Shown here: positions 34,893 through 43,885 of the stretch, one piece after another
Position numbering within the stretch: the stretch's first letter is position 1
Layout: every line of letters begins with the position of its first letter
Assembly (NCBI GenBank): GCA_018433765.1
Contig: JAHDQO010000013.1
Coordinates: forward strand, 62,001 to 126,000
Source: Tissierellales bacterium
Lineage (GTDB): Bacteria; Bacillota; Clostridia; Tissierellales; Sedimentibacteraceae
Reading direction: 5' to 3'
DNA: 64,000 nt
Translations under genes and position numbers: made by a program
The notes under the pieces: generated by a model
What the model was told of the DNA's origin: nothing
The model's input: the letters and a program-made list of their open reading frames with translations, nothing else
The model's database searches: none

Positions 34893-36446
34893 CTAAACTT
34901 TTCTAGTACGTTTACCACTTAATATACTTGGTAAAAAATAAAGTATAACTAATCCACTTGGTATTAAAATTGCTGGAGTTATATTAAAGAATCCATACAA
35001 AATGTACATCAATAAAGCCACTGCAGCTGTAGTCAACGCATAAGGTATCTGTGTTGTAACATGGTCAATATGATCAGCACCAGAGAATATTGATGCAAGT
35101 ACAGTAGTATCTGATATAGGTGAACAGTGATCTCCAAAAATAGCACCAGAGAAAACAACTCCGGCCATCATAACAGATGTATTAACATCGCCAGTTATTC
35201 TATATGTTAATGGTATAGCTATAGGAGTTAGTATTGTCATAGTTCCCCAAGAAGTACCTGTAGCAAAAGATATTACCATACCTAATAAGAATATTATAAT
35301 AGGTATAAATCCAAAAGACATGCTATTTCCAAGTTTAGCTACTATAAAATCAGCTAAAGCCATATCGCCGGTAATTGAACCTAATCCCCATGCTAATGTT
35401 AATATAACACATGCTAGGAGCATTAACTTCATACCATCTATTAAAGTATCCATAGTCTGCTTAATATCCATAGTTTTAGTTATTAAAGACATAACTATTC
35501 CGGTGAAAGTCATTGCAAAAGATCCCCACAGCAAGGCTGTTGCAGCATCAGCAGCTCCTAGAACTTCCATAAGTCCTTTACCTTGACTTTCAGGAGATAA
35601 ACCAGTATAATAAAAACCTGTAAGAGTGACAGCAACAAGTACAATGATAGGTAAGAAGAAAGTCATAATTTTAGGTTTTGCTTCTTTTATAGGTTCACCT
35701 AATTCAGTTCCAACATCTAACATTGGACTGGCACCATCTCTAATTATTTTACCTTCTTTTTTAGCTCTTCTTTCAGCCGCTGCCATAGAACCAAAATCTT
35801 TTCCTGTAAAAGCTATAATTCCAACAAAAATAACTGTGAAAATACAGTATAAGTTCAGCGGTATACTTTTAATATAAGCTGCAAAAGGTGAGATTGTTTG
35901 CGTACTTATACCTGCAGCATCCATACCAGAACCAATCATACCAATTTGAAAAGCTATCCAATCAGAAATGAAGAAAGTTGCGACAGGAGCAGCTGTGGAG
36001 TCTAAAATATATGATAATTTTTCTGAAGACATTTTGTGTTCTTCTGATATATCTCTAAAAACATTACCTACTATTGCTGCATTACAATAGTCATTAAAAA
36101 AGATAATAATTCCTAAAAGCCACGCTCCAATAGATGCACCTTTTTTGGTTTTAATTTTAGTTCTAGCCCAATCAGTAAGTGCTTTACTACCGTTAAGTTT
36201 CCAAATGTAGGCTATTCCTGCACCCATCAATAAATTAAAAATTAACAATCTAGCATTCCAATCATCAGTTACTTGAGCTATAATTGTTTCAAGTGAATAT
36301 CCTGCCGCACTTAACGGATTAAATCCACTTATTATTAAAGCGCCTGTAAAAATCCCTAAAAATAAAGAAATGAGTACTCTTTTAGTTATAAAACATAGCA
36401 GTATTGCTACTAACGGTGGAAGCACTGCTAACCATCCATATTCCAT
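34893..36446 (-). CDS. NhaC-family Na+/H+ antiporter
   Basis: A 517-residue membrane protein with about 12 segments. It starts MEYGWLAVLPPLVAILLCFI and carries NhaC-family segments FFNDYCNAAIVGNVFRDIS, LSYILDSTAAPVATFFISDW, FATGTSWGTMTILTPIAIPL and AIFGDHCSPISDTTVLAS. It would exchange Na+ for H+, or in some relatives an amino acid or organic acid pair, at the cytoplasmic membrane. AGGAGGATTTT precedes the ATG. It has its own promoter and a leader of about 120 bases with a nine-pair stem (TTAGGCGAT/ATCGTCTAA). Confidence 0.87.
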   Translation of the reverse strand: MEYGWLAVLPPLVAILLCFITKRVLISLFLGIFTGALIISGFNPLSAAGYSLETIIAQVTDDWNARLLIFNLLMGAGIAYIWKLNGSKALTDWARTKIKTKKGASIGAWLLGIIIFFNDYCNAAIVGNVFRDISEEHKMSSEKLSYILDSTAAPVATFFISDWIAFQIGMIGSGMDAAGISTQTISPFAAYIKSIPLNLYCIFTVIFVGIIAFTGKDFGSMAAAERRAKKEGKIIRDGASPMLDVGTELGEPIKEAKPKIMTFFLPIIVLVAVTLTGFYYTGLSPESQGKGLMEVLGAADAATALLWGSFAMTFTGIVMSLITKTMDIKQTMDTLIDGMKLMLLACVILTLAWGLGSITGDMALADFIVAKLGNSMSFGFIPIIIFLLGMVISFATGTSWGTMTILTPIAIPLTYRITGDVNTSVMMAGVVFSGAIFGDHCSPISDTTVLASIFSGADHIDHVTTQIPYALTTAAVALLMYILYGFFNITPAILIPSGLVILYFLPSILSGKRTRKV

Positions 36447-36574
36447 AAAATCCTCCTCTATTTTGTATATATATTTTGTTTAAACTATGCAAACCTCCTT
36501 TCTATAATATAAATTTAGACGATATAATTTTATACTTTCTTTTTACAATCGCCTAATAGGTATAAATTTTTACT

Positions 36575-36603
36575 ATTATACTAAAGAAAAGAGAGAATTG
36601 CAA
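36575..36603 (-). promoter_or_regulatory. Promoter of the NhaC-family gene
   Basis: On the minus strand TTGCAA (36603-36598), 17 bases, TATAAT (36580-36575). The rest of the gap up to 36751 is AT-rich and shows no gene or repeat family. Confidence 0.6.
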
Positions 36604-36751
36604 GAAATCAATACACTTATGCAGTTATTACCATGGTTGCAATTTAATTTATTTAGGATATATAAGCAAATTGAAATAATACTCACAAATTTACCATAAT
36701 TTCGTGCAAACATTTACATGCATGAAACAAAAAAACACTTGCATATATAAT

Positions 36752-36788
36752 AAAAAAAGTTGAAGGAGAGCTTTATCTCTACTTCAAC
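36752..36788 (-). terminator. Intrinsic terminator after ctpA
   Basis: On the minus strand GTTGAAGTAGAG / CTCTCCTTCAAC stem followed by TTTTTTT, 25 bases after the ctpA stop. Confidence 0.85.
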
Positions 36789-36812
36789 CTTTATTTGCTA
36801 TATTTATTCAGA

Positions 36813-38237
36813 CTATTCAAACAATTTAAGAGCTTCTTTTAATTGCAAATCTTCAACATTGGGTTTTGCAAAATCATTTAAAGCTACAGTTAATGCATCT
36901 TGAGTAATAAAGTCCAATATTCCATAGCTAGATAGACCATTATCTTTTTGAAATTTTGCTAACTCTTCAAAAGTTTTTTCATCAAATATTCCGTCAGGTT
37001 CATTAACTTCATATCCTAATGTATGTAAAATCATTTCTGCACCTAAAACATCAAGTCCTACAACACCAACACTAGGTTTTCTTGTTTTTTTAAGTTCTGG
37101 ATATTCACTTAAATCAATAGTAGACTCTCCAGTTTTATTTTTTACAATTATATCTGGAGTTATACCAATACCTTGAACTTTATTTCTATTAGGAGTAAAA
37201 TATTCTGCTGTTGTAAATTTAACAGCATGTCCATTTTTTAATGGGTATAAAGTTTGAACTACACCTTTTCCATAAGTTTTTGTTCCTATAATCTTTCCTG
37301 CATCTCTGTCTTGTACAGCTCCAGCAAAAACTTCTGAAGCACTAGCGCTTCCACCATTAACAAGTACTGCAATATTATATTTTGTTTCATTTAATTTACT
37401 TCTATGTATTTCTTCCTTGTTGTCTGGCTTTTTAACGTAAACAAGATCTCCCTTAGGAACAAATAAATTTAGAACATCTACTACTTCATCTAAACTTCCA
37501 CCTGGATTATTTCTTAAGTCTATCACAATATCTGTAACATTTAATTCATCAAATTTTTTCAATTCTTCTTTTACAAGTTCACATGTATTATGATTGAATT
37601 GAGATATTTTTAAATACCCCTTATTATTTTCAAGAACTTTACTTGAAACAGAGCTTAAAACAATTGTATCTCTAACTATATCGAAATATAAAACTTCTCC
37701 GTCTCTTTTAATACCTATCTTAACAGAAGTACCTTTTTCTCCTTTAATGAGCTTAGAAGCTTGTCCAGTTGTATATCCTACAACATTTGTACCATCAACA
37801 GAAACAATGATATCATTAGGTTTTATACCTGCATCTAATGCAGGAGTGCCTTGCAATGGACTTATAACAACTATTTGTCCGTTTCTTTGAACCATATGTA
37901 TTCCTATTCCTATAAATTCTCCTGAAAGATCAGTATCGAATTTGTTATATTCATCAGAAGTATAATGAATACTATAATCATCAAGAACACTAAAGAATCC
38001 GTCATATAATCCATCTATAATTTTATCGTAATCTACATCATATTCATATTTACTTAAAACAAAACCTATAACTCTTTCAAGAAAATCAATTTTTTCTTGG
38101 AATAATTCTTCTTCAGTTTTTTCAGTTTCAACATCAGCAGTTTTTTCCTCTCCGTAAGCACATAAACTTAAAGAGCTAAATGCTAATAAAAAAACTAATA
38201 GCAAAGCTATCTTTCTAAAATTCTTCATATTAAACAT
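36813..38237 (-). CDS. ctpA: Carboxy-terminal processing protease (S41)
   Basis: A 474-residue exported serine protease. An N-terminal hydrophobic signal or anchor (IALLLVFLLAFSSLSLCAYG) is followed by a PDZ domain (QGTPALDAGIKPNDIIVSVD), the S41 protease core with the catalytic Ser in NGGSASASEVFAGA and Lys in GTKTYGKGVVQTL, and a C-terminal peptidoglycan-binding-like domain (HTLGYEVNEPDGIFDEKT). It acts outside the membrane, processing or degrading envelope proteins. GGAAAGGAATG precedes the ATG. The upstream region carries the dispersed repeat at 38281. Confidence 0.92.
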   Translation of the reverse strand: MFNMKNFRKIALLLVFLLAFSSLSLCAYGEEKTADVETEKTEEELFQEKIDFLERVIGFVLSKYEYDVDYDKIIDGLYDGFFSVLDDYSIHYTSDEYNKFDTDLSGEFIGIGIHMVQRNGQIVVISPLQGTPALDAGIKPNDIIVSVDGTNVVGYTTGQASKLIKGEKGTSVKIGIKRDGEVLYFDIVRDTIVLSSVSSKVLENNKGYLKISQFNHNTCELVKEELKKFDELNVTDIVIDLRNNPGGSLDEVVDVLNLFVPKGDLVYVKKPDNKEEIHRSKLNETKYNIAVLVNGGSASASEVFAGAVQDRDAGKIIGTKTYGKGVVQTLYPLKNGHAVKFTTAEYFTPNRNKVQGIGITPDIIVKNKTGESTIDLSEYPELKKTRKPSVGVVGLDVLGAEMILHTLGYEVNEPDGIFDEKTFEELAKFQKDNGLSSYGILDFITQDALTVALNDFAKPNVEDLQLKEALKLFE

Positions 38238-38258
38238 TCCTTTCCTTTTTTATATGTA

Positions 38259-38452
38259 AAGAGAAAATAGACTTTCTCTTAGGCTATTGACAAACCCGAA
38301 TTTCATCGTTGTAGCCTCAATCGAGAAAGCTCACGTATTTCTATATACGCTCCGCTTACTCGCTTTCGGCACGCCTCGAACTTCGAGTTTCTCAAAAGCC
38401 TGTCATCTTGTTGACTTTATCAACAATCTGAGAGAAAATAGACTTTCTCTTT
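38259..38452. repeat. Dispersed repeat, copy 2, with identical 20-base flanks
   Basis: A 149-base element (38281-38429) beginning AGGCTATTGACAAAC and ending near TTTATCAACAA, homologous to 5211-5390. It is bordered on both sides by the identical 20-mer GAGAAAATAGACTTTCTCTT (38261-38280 and 38432-38451), itself an imperfect palindrome. At the other copy the flanks are a different palindrome, again matched left to right. Confidence 0.85.
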
Positions 38453-38454
38453 AT

Positions 38455-38700
38455 TATTTTAATTCTGTATTTTGCATTTTAAATTTTGCATTTTCTAAAT
38501 TTTGAATCTCCTTTAAGTATTATATACTAATAAATTATACAATACAATTACATTACAAAAATCATTATATATTCATATAATTTTCATACCCATAACTATT
38601 AATTTTACATTTTTAATTTTATCTTAATAACTTCACGAGGTAACGAGTGAAGTTACCATAACTATTATCTTTACACTTTTAACTTTTATCTTAATCAAGT
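38455..38700. repeat. Repeat tails upstream of yybS
   Basis: A tract of ATTTTGCATTTTAAATTTTG words (38465-38510), then ATTAATTTTACATTTTTAAT, palindrome ACTTCACGAGGTAACGAGTG (38630-38650, ending AAGT) and a TTTACACTTTTAACTTTTAT tail (38665-38695). No gene is seen from 38453 to 38798. Confidence 0.7.
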
Positions 38701-38798
38701 AGTTAACTTTGACTTTACTTTGAATATGAGGTAAAATAAATTAAATCATTATGACTAAAAATCAAATAACTGGTGATAATAACGGAGTGATACATAAC

Positions 38799-39746
38799 AT
38801 GAATAGAAAAAAAACAAATAGATTAACAGATGGTGCATTAATAACGGGGATAATGGTTATTTTTTCTTTAATTGGAACTTTTGTTTTACCTATAGATATC
38901 ATTTATCCTTTACCTGCTATAATACTTGCTAAAAGACATGATTTCAAGATTTCATTAATGGCTATAATCTCAGCCATAGCCATTACGACTATGATTATTG
39001 GGGTACAAGCAGGATTATATTATATATGTCTTTATGCTCCAATTTCATCAGTAATGGCATTTTTAATTAGTAAAGATAAAAAGCCGTCTTTTGTTATATC
39101 AGCAGGTACTATAACATTTATACTTTCATTTATACTTATTATATTTTTGATGCAGTTAATAATGGGCGTGTCATTTACTGAACAGATGGAAGGTGTATTT
39201 AAAGAAACTTTTGGGTTACAGGAAAGTATAATATCTAAATTTGGGTCAATTCAAGGTGATACAGAATTATTAAAAGAAACTTATAATACATTAATTGAAA
39301 CTATTTTTAATATTATACCAGCAATGATAATTATTTCATCCTTGGCGTTGTCAGCATTGAATTATTTAATAAGCTATAAATTCTCAAGAAGACTAAAGAT
39401 TGATATAAAACCTTTAGAAGACTTTAGTAAATTTAGCCTGCCAGATAATTTTTCAATAGGCATGTTAATAATTATTGTTTGTATGTTATTATTAAGGAAC
39501 ACTAATTTTGTAAATTATGATATTTTATATATAAACATGGTATACTTACTTTCAATGGTATTTTTTATACAGGGATTAGCTTTAGTTAGATTTTTGTTTA
39601 TAAAATATAAAGTAAGTAAAGGCATTAAAATATTAGTCGTTATTTCATTTTTCTTAATACCTATAGTTTTTACAATAATTATATTTATGGGAGTAGCAGA
39701 GATATTGTTTGATTTTAGGAAATTGAGAAGAAGAAAGATTAAATAA
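38799..39746 (+). CDS. yybS: YybS-like membrane protein (DUF2232)
   Basis: A 315-residue membrane protein of the YybS/DUF2232 family with about eight segments (TDGALITGIMVIFSLIGTFV, FVLPIDIIYPLPAIILAKRH at the start). Its role is unknown, but the order yybS-gdpP-rplI-dnaB is conserved in Firmicutes. The frame is open from 38751; I prefer ATG 38799, preceded by CGGAG, since the earlier ATG has no ribosome site. A CACGGAA-type repeat lies between it and gdpP. Confidence 0.8.
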   Translation: MNRKKTNRLTDGALITGIMVIFSLIGTFVLPIDIIYPLPAIILAKRHDFKISLMAIISAIAITTMIIGVQAGLYYICLYAPISSVMAFLISKDKKPSFVISAGTITFILSFILIIFLMQLIMGVSFTEQMEGVFKETFGLQESIISKFGSIQGDTELLKETYNTLIETIFNIIPAMIIISSLALSALNYLISYKFSRRLKIDIKPLEDFSKFSLPDNFSIGMLIIIVCMLLLRNTNFVNYDILYINMVYLLSMVFFIQGLALVRFLFIKYKVSKGIKILVVISFFLIPIVFTIIIFMGVAEILFDFRKLRRRKIK

Positions 39747-39767
39747 AAGGATAGGAATTAACCACGG

Positions 39768-39840
39768 AATAACACGGAAGGACACGGAAAATTCTGACAA
39801 GTATAATTCAGTGCATTTTCCTTGAAACTTAGCGGTTAAT
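39768..39840. repeat. CACGGAA-type element between yybS and gdpP
   Basis: TTAACCACGGAATAACACGG and a further GACACGGAA unit on the left; on the right a worn inverted copy (GCATTTTCCTTGAAACTTAG then CGGTTAA). It lies within the operon, 22 bases upstream of the gdpP start. Confidence 0.75.
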
Positions 39841-39862
39841 TTATAAAGAAGAGGAGGTAACA

Positions 39863-41881
39863 ATGAAATTATTTAAATCACCTCGGTTTTTACAAGATGA
39901 TAGTAATTTCTATTTTATACTAATGGTAGTTTTTATTATCATATTTGTGATTAATAAAATGTATTTTACAGCATTAGGTACAACTATAGTATTGGCTGTA
40001 ACTATAGGAATGAGCTTAAGTAGACATGAAAGAAAAAAAAGAGAATTAAGAAAATATCTTATAGATTTTACAAATAATATTGACAGTTTATCAAGACACG
40101 CACTGCTGGATTTTCCTATGCCGCTTATAATAGTAAACGGAGAAGGAAATGTTTATTGGTATAATTCAAAATTTAAAGAAATTTTAGGAGATAAGCATAA
40201 ACATCTTGAAAATATATTGGATTTTTATTCTAATTTTCCTTTAAAGAGTCTTAATCAAAATGAAGAATCAACAATAAACATTGACTTAAATCAAAAGAAT
40301 TATAATATATTGTTTAATAAAGTAGATCAAGGAGAAAAACATGGTACTCCTACATACATATTATATTGGATTGATAATACATCTTTTTCTACATTAAAAA
40401 CAATGTACAATAATGAAAGACTTATAGCAATGCTTATTCAAATTGACAATTATGATGAAATAGCAGAAAAAATGGACAAAGTTGTGAGAGCATCAATGGT
40501 TGCTGAAATTGAAAAAAAATTGAATATGTACGCAACACGTATGAACGGATTCGTTATTAAATATGAAACAGATAGATTTTTTATGACTATTGAAAACAGG
40601 TTCCTTGAAAATATAGAAGCTAAAAGGTTTGAAATATTAGAAGAAATTAAAGATATAAAGAGTGAAGAAGGAAGTTATTTTACATTAAGTATAGGTGTCG
40701 GAGCATATGCTAAAACATTAACTCAGCAGTATAATTATGCAAAAGGTGCATTAGATATAGCCCTTGGTAGAGGCGGAGACCAAGTTGTCGTGAAACGGAT
40801 TAATAAAGTTAAATTTTATGGTGGAAGAAGTAAAGCTGTTGAAAAGAGAACTAAAGTAAAAGCACGAATAATTTCCTATGCATTAAGGCAGATTATAGAT
40901 CAAAGCTCTAATGTAATAATTATGGGGCATAGAACAGGTGATATGGACAGTTTAGGGTCATCTATAGGCTTATATAGTATAGTTAAAAGTAGAGGTAAAA
41001 AGGGCTATATAGTTTTAAATGATATCAATCCTGCTTTGTATAATATGTTTGAAAGAATAAAAAAAGAAGAGTCTGAGATAAAAGATATAATAATAAATAC
41101 TGAAACAGCTATGAGGTTGATGGATGAGGAAACTGTTTGTATAGTTCTAGATACTCATAGATTAAGCTTTGTTGAAGCTCCTGATGTTATTGATAGATCA
41201 GATAAGGTAGTCTTGATAGACCATCACAGAAGAAGTGCAGAATATATAGAGAATCCTATACTGGATTATATAGAGCCGTATGCATCATCAACATGTGAAT
41301 TAGTAACAGAGATAATAGAATACATTGGAGATAATATTAAACTTTCTAAATTTGAAGCTGAAGCACTTTTATCAGGCATTATAGTTGATACTAATTCATT
41401 TACGTATAAAACAGGAGTAAGAACTTTTGAAGCAGCTTCACTGCTTAGAAGAAGGGGCGCAGATACATTAGAAGTAAAGAAACTTTTTAGCGAGAATTTA
41501 AAAACAATGAGAAAAAAATCAGAAATATTAGAAAAATCAGAAATAAAATATAAGAACATAGCAATATCTTTTATAGATGAAAATATAGAGAACGGCATGG
41601 TAATTGCCGCACAATGTGCAGATGAACTACTTACAGTTAAAGGAGTTAAAGCAAGTTTTGTATTAGTAAAACAGCAGGATTATATTCATATAAGTGGGAG
41701 ATCATCAGGCTCGATAAATGTTCAAATAATTCTTGAAAGATTAGGCGGTGGAGGTCATTTGACTACAGCTGGAGCACAAATTGAAACCGATGATATACAG
41801 TTTGCAAAAACAAAACTTTATAAAGCAATACAAGAATACAAAAAGGAGAGTGAAAGGGATGAAAGTAATACTTCTGACTGA
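39863..41881 (+). CDS. gdpP: Cyclic-di-AMP phosphodiesterase GdpP
   Basis: A 672-residue membrane enzyme that hydrolyses c-di-AMP. Order: two membrane segments (about 15-55), a PAS-like domain (about 80-170), a degenerate GGDEF domain (about 175-300, YGGRS-type ending), then DHH/DHHA1 with [33 protein letters not shown] and the C-terminal [10 protein letters not shown] / [24 protein letters not shown] precedes the ATG. Its 3' end overlaps rplI by 23 bases. Confidence 0.93.
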   Translation: MKLFKSPRFLQDDSNFYFILMVVFIIIFVINKMYFTALGTTIVLAVTIGMSLSRHERKKRELRKYLIDFTNNIDSLSRHALLDFPMPLIIVNGEGNVYWYNSKFKEILGDKHKHLENILDFYSNFPLKSLNQNEESTINIDLNQKNYNILFNKVDQGEKHGTPTYILYWIDNTSFSTLKTMYNNERLIAMLIQIDNYDEIAEKMDKVVRASMVAEIEKKLNMYATRMNGFVIKYETDRFFMTIENRFLENIEAKRFEILEEIKDIKSEEGSYFTLSIGVGAYAKTLTQQYNYAKGALDIALGRGGDQVVVKRINKVKFYGGRSKAVEKRTKVKARIISYALRQIIDQSSNVIIMGHRTGDMDSLGSSIGLYSIVKSRGKKGYIVLNDINPALYNMFERIKKEESEIKDIIINTETAMRLMDEETVCIVLDTHRLSFVEAPDVIDRSDKVVLIDHHRRSAEYIENPILDYIEPYASSTCELVTEIIEYIGDNIKLSKFEAEALLSGIIVDTNSFTYKTGVRTFEAASLLRRRGADTLEVKKLFSENLKTMRKKSEILEKSEIKYKNIAISFIDENIENGMVIAAQCADELLTVKGVKASFVLVKQQDYIHISGRSSGSINVQIILERLGGGGHLTTAGAQIETDDIQFAKTKLYKAIQEYKKESERDESNTSD

Positions 41882-42305
41882 TGTTAAAAAGATAGGTAAA
41901 AAAGGAGAACTAATAAATGTAAAAGATGGTTATGCTAGAAACTTTCTTTTTCCAAAAAAAGCTGCTATAGAAGCAACTCCAGCAAACCTAAAAAAATATG
42001 AAAATGAAAAAAAACATAAGCAGCAAAAAGAACAAGAAATATACGAAGAAGCAGAAAAACTAGGTGATAAATTATCAAAAATAACACTAACTATAGAAAC
42101 TAAAGCTGGTGACAATGGAAAATTATTTGGTTCAATAACCACTAAAGAAATTACAGATTTAATAGAAAAACAACATAAAATAAAATTGGACAAGAGGAAA
42201 GTAGAACTATCTAATCCAATAAAAACAACCGGAGAATATAAAGCAAAAGTAAAACTTCACACAAAAGTAACAGCTGAGATAAATATAATAGTAGAAGGAA
42301 AATAA
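41859..42305 (+). CDS. rplI: 50S ribosomal protein L9
   Basis: A 148-residue L9: [20 protein letters not shown], the RNA-binding loop [16 protein letters not shown], a long connecting helix and a C-terminal domain with [15 protein letters not shown] 41859 follows GGAGAGTGAAAGG; the frame is open further upstream (41781) only because it runs through gdpP. It overlaps the end of gdpP. A palindrome of CACGGAA units separates it from dnaB. Confidence 0.96.
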   Translation: MKVILLTDVKKIGKKGELINVKDGYARNFLFPKKAAIEATPANLKKYENEKKHKQQKEQEIYEEAEKLGDKLSKITLTIETKAGDNGKLFGSITTKEITDLIEKQHKIKLDKRKVELSNPIKTTGEYKAKVKLHTKVTAEINIIVEGK

Positions 42306-42310
42306 TTAAA

Positions 42311-42374
42311 TTAACCACGGAATAACACGGAAAGGCACGGAATTCTGTGTTATTCCGTGTATTTCCGTGGTTAA
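42311..42374. repeat. 64-base zero-loop palindrome of CACGGAA units between rplI and dnaB
   Basis: The left 32 bases contain three 10-base units (CCACGGAATA, ACACGGAAAG, GCACGGAA after TTAA). The right 32 bases (42343-42374) are their inverted counterpart ending TTTCCGTGGTTAA. The halves pair with about six mismatches and no loop. It lies six bases after the rplI stop and 23 bases before the dnaB start. Confidence 0.92.
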
Positions 42375-42397
42375 ATATTTAAAGAGTAGGTGAAAAA

Positions 42398-43732
42398 ATG
42401 TCGGAGGCAGCAAGCTTATTTGGAAAAGTACCACCTCATAGTTCAGAATCTGAACAGACGGTCTTAGGGGCTATGCTTATTGATAAGGTAGCTTTAGAAA
42501 AGGCATTGAACAAATTGAATCCTGAGGATTTCTATTTTGCAGCAAATAAAGAAATATTTGATGCTGCTAATGATGTTCATCGCTTAAACAGACCTGTAGA
42601 TTTAATAACAATTAACGAAGAACTGCGAAGAAGAGAAAAACTTGAATTTGTAGGCGGACTAGATTATCTTACAAGTTTATCAGAAAATATTATAACAACT
42701 AAGAATATAGAAACCTACTGTAATATTATAAAAGAAAAAGCCACACTTAGGAAACTTATTAATGCTGCAAATGAGATAATAGCTAAAGGTTATCAAGACA
42801 ATGAAGAGATTGAAAAAGTTATAGAACTTGCAGAAACAAGAATATTTTCAATTTCACAGCAGAGAGAACAGTCTGATTTCAGCCATATGAAAGATATAGT
42901 TATGGATGTGTTCTATCAGCTTGAAGAAAGGGCTAAAACAGAAGGAACTCTTACAGGTATAACAACAGGATTTGATAGTATAGATAGAATGACTTCTGGA
43001 CTTCAAAAATCTGATTTTATTTTGCTAGCTGCTAGACCATCTATGGGAAAAACAGCATTAGCTTTAAATATAGCAATGAATGCAGCTAAAAGTGATTCTT
43101 CTGTAGCTATATTTAGTCTTGAGATGTCTAAGGCACAGTTAGTTCAAAGGATTATAAGTATGGAATCATTAGTTGAAAGTAATAAGCTTAGAACAGGACA
43201 GCTTCTTGATGAAGATTGGACAAAACTTGCTAATGCAATGAATAGCGTATCAAATACAAATATTTATATAGATGATACTCCAGCTATAACACTTTTTGAA
43301 ATGATGTCTAAATGCAGAAGATTAAAAATGGAAAAAGGACTTGATCTGATTATAATTGACTATTTACAGCTTATGGAGGGAGACAGTAGATCTGAGAGCA
43401 GACAGCAGGAAATTTCATATTTGTCTAGAGGATTAAAAGCTTTAGCAAGAGAAATGGACTGTCCTATACTTTCGCTTTCTCAGCTATCACGTGCTCCAGA
43501 ACAGCGTACAGACCACAGACCTATACTGTCTGACCTTAGGGAGTCAGGAGCTATAGAGCAGGATGCTGACGTTGTATTTTTGCTGTACAGAGACGAATAC
43601 TACAATAAAGACACAGATCAAAAAGGTATTTCAGAAGTTATAATTGCTAAACAAAGAAACGGCCCAACAGGAACAGTAGAACTAGCCTGGATAGACAGAT
43701 TTACAAAATTCTCTGATATACCTAATAGATAG
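42398..43732 (+). CDS. dnaB: Replicative DNA helicase
   Basis: A 444-residue DnaB-family hexameric helicase. The N-terminal domain (PPHSSESEQTVLGAMLIDK) is followed by the RecA-like core with Walker A ARPSMGKTALALNIA, Walker B LIIIDYLQLM and the late LSQLSRAPEQRTDHRPILSD / SGAIEQDADVV segments. TAGGTGA precedes the ATG. It is the last gene of the yybS-gdpP-rplI-dnaB block. Confidence 0.96.
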   Translation: MSEAASLFGKVPPHSSESEQTVLGAMLIDKVALEKALNKLNPEDFYFAANKEIFDAANDVHRLNRPVDLITINEELRRREKLEFVGGLDYLTSLSENIITTKNIETYCNIIKEKATLRKLINAANEIIAKGYQDNEEIEKVIELAETRIFSISQQREQSDFSHMKDIVMDVFYQLEERAKTEGTLTGITTGFDSIDRMTSGLQKSDFILLAARPSMGKTALALNIAMNAAKSDSSVAIFSLEMSKAQLVQRIISMESLVESNKLRTGQLLDEDWTKLANAMNSVSNTNIYIDDTPAITLFEMMSKCRRLKMEKGLDLIIIDYLQLMEGDSRSESRQQEISYLSRGLKALAREMDCPILSLSQLSRAPEQRTDHRPILSDLRESGAIEQDADVVFLLYRDEYYNKDTDQKGISEVIIAKQRNGPTGTVELAWIDRFTKFSDIPNR

Positions 43733-43737
43733 GATAT

Positions 43738-43885
43738 AGTTAATAGTTAAAAGTGAAAAGTTAAGAGTTATGGAAGCTTTACTATTGTAAAGCAGTAATT
43801 TTGTTTTCATAAATGAAAAAGGGGATTTGAAATAGTCAAATCCCTTCATTAATTATTATCTTTTAACTTTTATCTTTTATCTTAT
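43738..43885. repeat. AAAAGTT-type composite element with internal terminator
   Basis: Left tail TTAATAGTTAAAAGTGAAAA (43740-43769), ATGGAAG, palindrome GCTTTACTATTGTAAAGC (43776-43793), a terminator-like hairpin GGGATTTGA/TCAAATCCC (43822-43844), and right tail ATCTTTTAACTTTTATCTTT (43858-43884). The tails are complementary. It separates the convergent dnaB and SPOCS genes. Confidence 0.85.
43822..43844 (+). terminator. Hairpin acting as dnaB terminator
   Basis: GGGATTTGA AATAG TCAAATCCC with a short TT tail, inside the repeat element downstream of dnaB. The T-run is weak, so termination is inferred. Confidence 0.45.

Noticed and set aside
36601-36650. Possible sigma-54 promoter upstream of the NhaC-family gene
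   Set aside because: On the minus strand ATGGTAATAACTGCAT has TGG and TGC cores, but the spacing is two bases too short for a -24/-12 promoter. A normal TTGCAA/TATAAT promoter lies closer.
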